This document shows positions 10,011-18,700 of a stretch of DNA of 64,000 nucleotides, piece by piece; the stretch's first letter is position 1, and the number at the start of each line of letters is the position of its first letter. The DNA comes from Psychroserpens sp041224425 (lineage in GTDB: Bacteria; Bacteroidota; Bacteroidia; Flavobacteriales; Flavobacteriaceae). Position numbers and translations under genes: made by a program. Location of the stretch: positions 496,001 to 560,000 of the forward strand of contig NZ_JBGFGL010000080.1 in assembly GCF_041224425.1 (NCBI RefSeq), in the 5' to 3' direction. The notes below the pieces were generated by a model. It was given only the letters and a program-made list of their open reading frames with translations, did no database searches and had not been told where the DNA came from.

Positions 10011-10874
10011 TTAGATAAACGGTGCCTCAATTGGGAGAACGGTTACTTTCCGATTCTTAATGTCATATTGGTCTCCATTAGAAAGGACATGAACTGTTAA
10101 ATTTGCAATAGTCATTGGTGTGCCTTCGGCTAAAACGCGTTCATTGTTATGTGTGAGTTTGCTACCATCAAATACAATGGCCATTCCAGAGCCAATAACC
10201 GTACAGTCGTTTCCGTTTTTAATAATCATTCCAGTATCTTCAGCCAAACCTATACCTAATAAATGAGGAAATTTAGCTACTGCTTCGGATTGTCGTCCAA
10301 ATCGGCCTCTACGGATAAAATGCGTATCAATAACCAACTCAGGAATGAGACCTAATCCTTTATACATGCGAACAGCACCTTTTACAAATGACTCTGTAGC
10401 ACTTCCACCAGCAATCATCTCATTAGCCATAGCCATAGCTCCAGCACTAGTGCCCGCAATGACAAAGCCTTCTTCGTTTTTGTATCGCTCCATCATGATA
10501 TCATGAATTGTAGAGCCGCCAATTTTATCAGTGATTTTAGATTGGTCACCACCAGAAAACATGATGCAATTGGCTTGTTTTACTAAGTTGATTGCACGAT
10601 CAGTTTCAGAATCTTTTTTTGATCTGATATCCAAGACTTCAACATCCTTGCATCCTAGAGTAGAAAAGGCAGTAATATAGTTTTCGCCAACTTCATCAGG
10701 TATACTTGAAGCAGTTGGAATCACAACTATTTTTGCTTTTGTGCCTCCAGCTTCCTTGACCACATGAGATAAAATACCTTCTTCAATAAACTCCAAAGTA
10801 TAAATCTCATCGGCTTCAATACCTTTGTCTTCGTTCCCTCCAATAGGAATTAAAGTTCCTTTAATCGTCTGCAT
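10011..10874 (-). CDS. cphB: Cyanophycinase (peptidase family S51)
   Basis: Cyanophycinase cuts the storage polymer cyanophycin (multi-L-arginyl-poly-L-aspartate) into beta-Asp-Arg dipeptides. The 287-residue length fits the family. The nucleophile elbow GTSAGAMAMANEMI places the catalytic serine at about residue 143, and FSGGDQSKI and a conserved DTHFIRRGRFGR segment follow family pattern. There is no signal peptide, so it is an intracellular enzyme. It starts at the ATG 10872-10874 and diverges from cphA across a 105-base gap, which is a typical synthesis/degradation pair. Downstream on the same strand are the 113-residue protein and the HTTM-like protein. Confidence 0.93.
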   Translation of the reverse strand: MQTIKGTLIPIGGNEDKGIEADEIYTLEFIEEGILSHVVKEAGGTKAKIVVIPTASSIPDEVGENYITAFSTLGCKDVEVLDIRSKKDSETDRAINLVKQANCIMFSGGDQSKITDKIGGSTIHDIMMERYKNEEGFVIAGTSAGAMAMANEMIAGGSATESFVKGAVRMYKGLGLIPELVIDTHFIRRGRFGRQSEAVAKFPHLLGIGLAEDTGMIIKNGNDCTVIGSGMAIVFDGSKLTHNNERVLAEGTPMTIANLTVHVLSNGDQYDIKNRKVTVLPIEAPFI

Positions 10875-10902
10875 AGTATCAATTCTAGGTTAGAATAGAA
10901 GA

Positions 10903-10910
10903 CAAAAATA
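10903..10910 (-). promoter_or_regulatory. Candidate -7 element for cphB
   Basis: On the minus strand this reads TATTTTTG, a match to the Bacteroidota TAnnTTTG -7 element. It would start transcription about 24 bases before the cphB ATG. I see no convincing TTTG at the -33 position, so the call is weak. Confidence 0.4.
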
Positions 10911-10979
10911 AACTAATTTTTTAATTGAAAAATGTATATATTTATAATCTTTCACACAAACTAACTGAAACTCAAAAGC

Positions 10980-13619
10980 ATGAAAATACGGGAAATAAAC
11001 GCCATGAGAGGACCAAATTATTGGTCTGTAAGACGCCACAAATTAATTGTGATGGTTTTGGACTTGGAAGAGATGGAGGAACGTCCATCGAACACGATTG
11101 ACGGATTTTACGAGCGACTTAAGGCAATGTTTCCTACGATGTATGAACACCGTTGTTCAGTTGGGACTCCTGGAGGATTTTTCCAGCGTGTTGAAGAAGG
11201 GACTTGGATGGGTCATATTATTGAGCATATCGCCCTAGAAATTCAAACCCTTGCAGGTATGGATGTTGGCTTCGGAAGAACAAGAGGCTATGGTGAAACG
11301 GGAGTCTATAATGTGGTTTTCGCCTATATGGAAGAATCGGTTGGACGCTATGCTGCAAAGGCTTCTGTACGAATTTGTGAAGCTTTGATTGCTGGTGAAG
11401 ATTACGATATGACCGAAGACATCCAAACCATGAGAGAATTACGAGAAGCCGATCGCTTAGGACCAAGTACAGGTTCTATTGTTGCTGAAGCTGAAGCAAG
11501 AGGAATTCCTTGGATTCGACTGAATAAATATTCATTATGTCAATTGGGTTATGGTGCCAACCAAAAACGCATTCAAGCTACGGTTACCAGTGAAACCAGT
11601 AGTATAGGAGTGGAGTTGGCTTGTGATAAAGAAGATACCAAATACTTGTTGGAGCAAGCTGAAGTTGAAGTGCCAAGAGGTGATATTATTCGTCGGGAGC
11701 GCAGTTTGGAAGACGCCTGTGATTATGTGGGATTTCCTTTGGTGATAAAACCTATCGATGGAAATCATGGTAGAGGAATTACTGTTGACATTCAGAACTA
11801 TGATGAGGCTTTAACGGCTTTTAGACATGCCAAGGAAAGTTCACGTAGTGGAGCAATTATTGTCGAAAAGTTCATTACAGGACAAGACTATAGGTTATTG
11901 GTTATCAATAACAAGCTTGTAGCTGCTGCGCTAAGATCGCCTGCACATGTGATAGGTGATGGTAAATCAACGGTTCAAGAATTGATTGATGAAGTCAATA
12001 CAGATCCGAGACGTGGTTACGGTCATGAGAATGTGTTGACACAAATTTCAGTAAATGAACTGACACAAACTATCATTAAAGATGCAGGCTACACTTTGGA
12101 GTCTGTAATTCCTGAAGGTGAGCGACTTATTTTAAAAGATACAGCAAATCTAAGTACTGGTGGAACTGCAGAAGATGTCACAGATATTGTCCATCCTGCA
12201 AACGTGTCTATGGCTGAACGAATTTCGAAAATCATAGATTTGGATATTTGTGGTATTGATGTCATGACCACTGATATTTCAAAACCTTTAAGTGAAACAG
12301 GAGGTGCTGTTTTAGAAGTTAATGCTGGTCCTGGATTTAGAATGCATTTAGCACCAACTACAGGTTTGCCTAGAAACGTTGCGGCTCCAGTAATTGATAA
12401 ATTATTCCCTAAAAAAGGCGATACAGGACGCATTCCTATCATAGCCATTACTGGAACCAATGGAAAGACCACAACTTCTCGATTGATTTCCCATATCGCT
12501 AAAATGAATGGTTATCGCGTAGGTTATACCACTAGTGATGGTGTTTATATCCAAAACCGATTATTGATGACTGGCGATTGTACAGGTCCTGCAAGTGCAG
12601 AGTTTGTTTTAAAGGATCCAACAGTAAATTTTGCTGTTCTCGAATGTGCTAGAGGCGGATTATTAAGAGCTGGATTAGGGTTTAAAAAATGCGATGTTGG
12701 TGTAGTAACTAATGTGGCTGCTGATCACTTAGGATTAAAAGGGATCCATACTGTAGAACAATTGGCCAAAGTAAAAGGGGTTATTCCAGAAACGGTATTG
12801 CCAGATGGATATGCCATTTTAAATGCCGATGATGATCTGGTTTACGATATGAGACGAACTGTTAATTGCAATGTTGCCTTGTTTTCCATGGACGAAAACA
12901 ATCCGAGAATAAAGGCATTGCAACGCCTTAACGGAATCACAGCCATTTATGAAAATGGATATGTCACTATTTGTAGAGGCGAATGGAAAATGCGTATTAT
13001 GAAAGCTGAGCAAATTCCTTTGACTTACGGTGGAAAGGCAAAATTCATGATTCAAAATGTCTTGGCAGCTATTCTTGCAGTTCATGTTCAAGGCATCAGT
13101 ATTGAAGATATGAAAGCAGGTCTTGAAACTTTTATTCCTTCAGCAACACAAACACCTGGTCGACTCAATTTGTTCAAGTTTAATGATTTTACCATTTTGT
13201 TGGATTATGCGCATAATCCAGCTGGTATGCGTGCGCTTCAGAAATTCACAGATGAACTCGAAGCAACAGTAAAGGTTGGAATCATTGCTGGTATAGGCGA
13301 TCGACGTGTTGAAGATAACAATGAAATGGGGTCTATTGCCGCAGAAATGTTTGATGAAATTATTATTCGTCAGGATAAGCGCTTAAGAGGAAAAACGGAA
13401 GAAGAACTCATTAAGATGCTCGATGACGGCATCAAAATGAAAGATCCTAAAAAGAAAACGACCATCATACCATCGGAAAAGGAAGCTATTACCTATGCTG
13501 TCAAAAATGCAACAAAAGGTTCTTTGATTATTTTGTGTAGTGATGTTATTCCAGATGCTTTGGAATTGGTGAAACATTTCAAAGATCAAGAAGCACGAGG
13601 CGAATTACATTTAGCTTAA
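10980..13619 (+). CDS. cphA: Cyanophycin synthetase (CphA1 type)
   Basis: This 879-residue enzyme adds aspartate to the backbone and arginine to its side chains, using ATP, to build cyanophycin. It has the three expected parts: an N-terminal domain (about 1-160), an ATP-grasp domain (about 215-470; KPIDGNHGRGITVDI, EKFITGQDYRLLVINN, LEVNAGPGFRMH) and a Mur-ligase-like domain with P-loop GTNGKTTTSR near residue 491 plus LDYAHNPAGM. Length and order match CphA1 from cyanobacteria. It starts at the ATG at 10980, diverges from cphB and ends at a strong terminator. Cyanophycin is nitrogen and carbon storage; in this lineage its use is inferred, not shown. Confidence 0.96.
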   Translation: MKIREINAMRGPNYWSVRRHKLIVMVLDLEEMEERPSNTIDGFYERLKAMFPTMYEHRCSVGTPGGFFQRVEEGTWMGHIIEHIALEIQTLAGMDVGFGRTRGYGETGVYNVVFAYMEESVGRYAAKASVRICEALIAGEDYDMTEDIQTMRELREADRLGPSTGSIVAEAEARGIPWIRLNKYSLCQLGYGANQKRIQATVTSETSSIGVELACDKEDTKYLLEQAEVEVPRGDIIRRERSLEDACDYVGFPLVIKPIDGNHGRGITVDIQNYDEALTAFRHAKESSRSGAIIVEKFITGQDYRLLVINNKLVAAALRSPAHVIGDGKSTVQELIDEVNTDPRRGYGHENVLTQISVNELTQTIIKDAGYTLESVIPEGERLILKDTANLSTGGTAEDVTDIVHPANVSMAERISKIIDLDICGIDVMTTDISKPLSETGGAVLEVNAGPGFRMHLAPTTGLPRNVAAPVIDKLFPKKGDTGRIPIIAITGTNGKTTTSRLISHIAKMNGYRVGYTTSDGVYIQNRLLMTGDCTGPASAEFVLKDPTVNFAVLECARGGLLRAGLGFKKCDVGVVTNVAADHLGLKGIHTVEQLAKVKGVIPETVLPDGYAILNADDDLVYDMRRTVNCNVALFSMDENNPRIKALQRLNGITAIYENGYVTICRGEWKMRIMKAEQIPLTYGGKAKFMIQNVLAAILAVHVQGISIEDMKAGLETFIPSATQTPGRLNLFKFNDFTILLDYAHNPAGMRALQKFTDELEATVKVGIIAGIGDRRVEDNNEMGSIAAEMFDEIIIRQDKRLRGKTEEELIKMLDDGIKMKDPKKKTTIIPSEKEAITYAVKNATKGSLIILCSDVIPDALELVKHFKDQEARGELHLA

Positions 13620-13646
13620 GGGATAAATAAAAACATGTTTAAAATA

Positions 13647-13678
13647 AAAAATCCGAAACTATTACGTTTCGGATTTTT
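13647..13678. terminator. Bidirectional rho-independent terminator between cphA and the small secreted protein
   Basis: A 13-base inverted repeat (AAAAATCCGAAAC, 13647-13659; GTTTCGGATTTTT, 13666-13678) surrounds a 6-base loop. A-tract and T-tract flank it on either side, so it can stop cphA and the convergent gene at 13700. Confidence 0.9.
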
Positions 13679-13699
13679 CTATATGATTTGAATTGTTGA

Positions 13700-13978
13700 T
13701 TAACACACAACAACTTCTTTAACCTTAATGTGTAAACTCTTTCTATAAGCCTTAATGCTGATGATCTCAGTACTTTTTTTACGATTAAGTTTAATAACCT
13801 GAGCCTTAACCGCAGAAGTAGCGTTGTTAGTAGTGTTTTTAGTTTCTTTAACTTCAATACTGTTTTCAATAACAGTTTCAGCAGTATTATCATTACCTTT
13901 AATATCTGAAGTGTTTTCCTGTGCAAAAGAAAGAACAGGTACTAAAACGAAGACTAATATGGTTAAAACTTTTTTCAT
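13700..13978 (-). CDS. Small secreted protein, unknown function
   Basis: The 92-residue product begins with a clear Sec signal peptide (MKKVLTILVFVLVPVLSFAQ). The mature part of about 70 residues is rich in Thr, Asn, Lys and Glu, with a basic stretch KLNRKKSTEIISIKAYRKS and a C-terminal VVVC. I recognise no family. An overlapping open frame on the same strand lacks a signal peptide and looks like a shadow, so I chose this one. It is convergent with cphA and shares its terminator. Confidence 0.65.
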   Translation of the reverse strand: MKKVLTILVFVLVPVLSFAQENTSDIKGNDNTAETVIENSIEVKETKNTTNNATSAVKAQVIKLNRKKSTEIISIKAYRKSLHIKVKEVVVC

Positions 13979-14151
13979 AATTGTTTGAGGCGTTTTGTTT
14001 TAAACTCAGGTCAAAGAAACATAACATTCTAAGCGATAATGAATATATTAGACCAATCGGATGTTTTTTAGATAAGATGAAAGTGAATACAAAAAACATC
14101 GATGAAATACACAAAAACGGCTCGCAGCCCAATAAAACCGTTATAGATTAA

Positions 14152-15564
14152 ATGACAGATTATACAGATAACAGGTATTTGAATCTATTTGAAAAGCAAA
14201 AAGCACATCAATTTCGAATAGGAAATACGACCTATAAAGAACGTATTAAAAAGCTAAAAGCTCTACAAGTTGCTATTCAAAAGACATATAGAAAAGAGTT
14301 GCAGGAAGCCCTTCATAAGGATTTTAAGAAACCAGCCATTGAAACAGACCTTACAGAGATCTATTTGGTCATTAAGGAAATTAAGCATACCATTTCTAAT
14401 TTAAAAGGTTGGTTAAAAAAACAATATGTTGATACACCTCTAACCTTATTGGGAACCTCGTCATATATTATACATGAACCTAAAGGTGTGTGTCTAATAA
14501 TATCTCCATGGAACTATCCTGTCAACCTTACCTTTGGACCATTGGTGTCAGCCATAGCTGGAGGAAACACTGTAATTATTAAACCTTCGGAAATGACGCC
14601 TCATACATCAGGTGTTATGTCTAAAATTGTCAAGGCTTTGTTTCCTGAAGAGGAAATTGCTTTGCTTGAAGGTGATGTTGAGGTTGCCAAGGAATTGTTG
14701 AAGCTACCATTCAACCATATCTTTTTTACAGGTTCGCCTACTGTTGGCAAAATTGTGATGCAAGCTGCAGCTAAGCATTTAACTTCGGTAACCTTGGAGC
14801 TCGGTGGAAAATCGCCAACAATTATCCATGATTCGGCTCATTTAGAATCAGCTATTAAGAATATTGCCTGGGGAAAATTCATTAATAACGGACAAACCTG
14901 TATTGCACCAGATTATGTATTGATTCAAGATAATTTGAAAGCAGCTTTTATTGACGGATTGAAATCTAAAATAACCGAATATTATTCTGAAAGCCCTGAA
15001 CATTCAGAATCCTATAGCAGAATTGTCAATGAAAAACACTTTGACCGTTTGACCAAAGCCATTGAAGATGCAGAACAGAAGCAAGCTACAATACACTTTG
15101 GAGGGCATTCCGAAAGTGATACCAATTATATTGCACCAACGGTTGTATCTAATCTATCTGAAGACACGACATTGCTTAATGATGAAATTTTCGGACCTAT
15201 TCTTCCGATAAAAACTTATTCAACTATTGATGAGGCCATAGCGTATATCAATTCCAAGGAAAAGCCTCTGGCCTTATATATTTATGCCAAGTCTAAAAAA
15301 ATAACAAAGCACATTATTGACAATACCAGAGCAGGAAGCACCTGTATTAATAGCAACGCTATACAATACTCCAATCACAATTTGCCATTTGGAGGTTCCA
15401 ATAACAGTGGTATAGGAAAGTCCCACGGATTTTTTGGGTTTCAGGAATTTACCAATGCACGATCGGTTTTAAAACGTCATACATTTACGCCATTGTACTT
15501 ATTGTTTCCACCCTACACAAACTTTAAACATAAATTGGCCGAATTAACCATGAAATGGTTTTAA
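14152..15564 (+). CDS. Aldehyde dehydrogenase, ALDH3-like (fatty-aldehyde type)
   Basis: The enzyme oxidises aldehydes to acids with NAD(P). At 470 residues it is of ALDH3 length, shorter than most ALDH families. Visible landmarks are ISPWNYPVNLTFGPL, the cofactor region FFTGSPTVGK, the general-base Glu in LELGGKSP and the catalytic Cys in NNGQTCIAPDY. The C-terminus keeps an aromatic, amphipathic tail (LYLLFPPYTNFKHK) that may touch membranes, as in fatty-aldehyde dehydrogenases. It starts at an ATG after a 173-base gap and stands alone, with a strong terminator behind it. Substrate cannot be read from sequence. Confidence 0.9.
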   Translation: MTDYTDNRYLNLFEKQKAHQFRIGNTTYKERIKKLKALQVAIQKTYRKELQEALHKDFKKPAIETDLTEIYLVIKEIKHTISNLKGWLKKQYVDTPLTLLGTSSYIIHEPKGVCLIISPWNYPVNLTFGPLVSAIAGGNTVIIKPSEMTPHTSGVMSKIVKALFPEEEIALLEGDVEVAKELLKLPFNHIFFTGSPTVGKIVMQAAAKHLTSVTLELGGKSPTIIHDSAHLESAIKNIAWGKFINNGQTCIAPDYVLIQDNLKAAFIDGLKSKITEYYSESPEHSESYSRIVNEKHFDRLTKAIEDAEQKQATIHFGGHSESDTNYIAPTVVSNLSEDTTLLNDEIFGPILPIKTYSTIDEAIAYINSKEKPLALYIYAKSKKITKHIIDNTRAGSTCINSNAIQYSNHNLPFGGSNNSGIGKSHGFFGFQEFTNARSVLKRHTFTPLYLLFPPYTNFKHKLAELTMKWF

Positions 15565-15568
15565 TATA

Positions 15569-15597
15569 AAAAGCGTCGCTCCCACAGCGACGCTTTT
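15569..15597. terminator. Terminator after aldehyde dehydrogenase
   Basis: Perfect 12-base inverted repeat AAAAGCGTCGCT / AGCGACGCTTTT around a 5-base loop. It lies between convergent genes and may serve both, though the fibre gene stop is about 107 bases away. Confidence 0.9.
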
Positions 15598-15703
15598 CTA
15601 CCCGAAAACTATTTAACTAAAGGCTATTAATACGTTAATTGTCTGGGTATTGTAAATAAACACTTTACTTTTGTTAATTTTCGCATTGTATCAATTAGAT
15701 TGT

Positions 15704-18700
15704 TTAATTGCCTTCCAGTGCTAAAATTCTAGCTTCAAGAGCTTCCAGCTTATTAAGTTTTTCCTGAAGTTCCGCGTTTTTGGCCTCAAGGGTTTCCACT
15801 TTGTTGTTCAGTTCTTTTATGGCTTGCACAAAAAAGGCATCGTAATCACCATAAGCCGTTTGGTAAAACCCTAGATTGTCTTTGGTTACTTTTTCAGGAA
15901 ACACTTCCATCAACTCTTGAGCAATAAAACCATATTGAATCCCTTCAGGACGCTTGGTTTCGGTTTGGTTGTCATTCCATTCATAACTCACACCTCTTAG
16001 GCTCAATAATTTTTGTAAAGCGGTTTTAGTTGAAATGGTTTCGATATTGGATTTGAGACGTCGATCACTATTGGCAATAAAAGCACCAGCCGTAGCTTTT
16101 GAGGCTTCACCCTCAACTTCAAGCGCATTTGTTGAAGGCGTTCTTCCAATACCGACATCGCCATTAAACCTTAGGATGTCATTATCGAATTCACCATAAA
16201 TAAGTGCGTTGTTAGAATCGGCACTAGAGTTTTCGATATACAAGTGATTACTTGCTACACCATCATTTCTTCCGGCTTGATAACCAATATAAATATTATT
16301 ATCACCTTCAGCGTATTGACCAGCTTGATGGCCAATAGCGATATTGTTATTTGCCGCATTTGGACTTGCACCAACATTCATGCCTAGTGCCATTTGACCG
16401 ATAGCTATATTGTTATCTCCTTCGGTCATGTTCGTTAAGGCATTTCTTCCAAGGGCAATATTGCTACTTGAGCTGGTTGAGGAGTCCATAGCTCTATCTC
16501 CTAACACAATATTATCATTACCTGTTGAATGCGCTGCTTGGGCTCGGTAACCAATAGCAATGTTTCGAGTTCCTGATGTAATAGCGTTACCTGCAGTTTG
16601 ACCAATTCCGATATTATTATCAGCTGTTGAATTGATTAAGGCTTGATGTCCAATAGCAACATTATTATCACCAGAGGTGTTATTTGACAAGGCTTGATTA
16701 CCAATACCTATATTTTGAGAACCATCATTGTTGCTTCCAAGCGCATTTCGACCCAATGCCACGTTAAAATCTCCAGAGATATTATTAAACAAGGTACCAT
16801 AGCCAACACCAACATTAGAATTTCCTGTTTCATTGTTTCTTAATGCCAAGTAGCCAAGAGCAACATTAGCTTGACCAGAAGTATTATCTGTAAGGGTATA
16901 ATCTCCAACACCCACATTTTGATTATTGGAGAAATCATCATTTTGACCTGATTCAAATCCTATAAAAGTGGAATTCCCGATATTGGTAAATTCAATTTGA
17001 CCACGTGTTGTAAATTGCATTCTGGCTGTTCCATTACTAGTAAAACCAATGGCATCAGCTTCCGAACGATAAAAACCGGTATTGGTGTCGGCATCAAAAG
17101 TGATACTTGGATCTGTATTCGAACCAGCATCAAAGTTGATTTCATTGACAAAACTCTCACTTCCAGGATCAATTAAATAGGAATTGTCATCCCAATCAAT
17201 GATACTGTTACTAATGTAAAGGTCGTTATCGGTTCCGGAGGTATCACCTATATACACATCGCCACTTTGTCGTTCAATATCAGCGCCTACTTCGGTCCAA
17301 TCATTATCCGTCAAAGAGGACAAGTCAACAGTTTGAGCAGCAACACCATCATTTTCAATTTCTAAGGTTAAAACGTTTGTAGAGCTATTAAAACTGAAGG
17401 TGTCAATAGTTTGGTCATCCGTATCTGTAAAAATAGTTGAAGCATTTACAAAGTTTAATTGTCCGCTACCATCTGTAGCCAAAAGTTGGTTTGCTGTGCC
17501 ATCTGTTGTAGGGAAAGCATATCCTGTTCCAGTTGGAATACCTACTTGTAGTTCTCCATTGATTCTAAGTAAATTGCTAAGGAATTCACCATAAATTAAG
17601 GGTGTATTTGAATTTGTATTTTCAATGTACAACATATCGTTTCCTGCCGGCGCATTATAACCAGCATTATGTCCTATAAACACATTACGATTTCCACTGG
17701 AATTAAATCCAGAAGATGTCCCTAAAAACAAATTGTAAGATCCACTAGCTAAATTACCAGCACTATATCCTAAAGCTATATTTCCTGAACCACTTCCAAG
17801 ATTTCTTAAGCTATAAGTTCCTACTGCAACATTTGTGGTTGTGTCAAAATTTATATTTTGCATTGCTCCAATACCTAATGCTGTGTTAAGTGTTCCACCG
17901 GTTAAGCTGCCCATGGTATTATGACCTATGGCAAGATTATTACCTGGTACTGCGTTTCCAACATAATCCCTCAAGGCGCTCGTACCAATAGCGATATTAG
18001 AACCATTGGTTGTTGTTGAACGTAAGGAAAAATAGCCTATGCCAATATTTGAAGCTCCTGAGGTATTAGATAAACCAGATTGAGTACCCAGGAAAATACT
18101 AGTTGCTGCTGTATTTGAAGTTCCTGCATTACCTCCAATTTTAATTCCATTTGAAGGTTCAATCCCTCCATCCTTTCTAAGGGTTAAAGCCACACTACCA
18201 TTATCAGAAAGAAATATTTCATTATTGAGGTTATCATAATTGAATCCAAAGTCAGGATCTCCTTCAAAATAGAGACTAGGGTCAGCAATGGTTCCATTGT
18301 CCAGTTCAATTTCATTCATTCTGTTATCACCTCCAGGATCTAAAACGTAGGTGCTGTTATCCCAGTCAATAATTCTGTTGCTGATGTAGAGATTATTATT
18401 TGTATTGGCAGTATTACCTATGTACACATCGCCATTTTGTCGTTCAATATCAGCGCCAACAGTTACCCAATCGTTGTCTGTCAATGACGATAGGTTAACA
18501 CTATTACCATTTAGGATGCTAAGTGTTGAACCAACAAGATTAAGTGTTTGGCTGTCCTGGTCAGTTGCAGCAATAAGATTACCAAAAGCATCAATACCTC
18601 TAACATATTGTCCTAAAGGAACAGTTTGATTGCTTAACGCAAAATCAGTCCCGTCGTAAGTGGTGTCTGTATCTGTAAAAATGGTTGAAGGATTGGTCCA

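Noticed and set aside
12089..12472. 127-codon open frame antisense to cphA
   Set aside because: Opposite the conserved ATP-grasp region; looks like a shadow with no recognisable domain.
13639..13926. Alternative 95-codon frame over the small secreted protein
   Set aside because: Leu/Lys/Arg-rich, runs into the terminator, lacks a signal peptide; the 13700-13978 frame is better.
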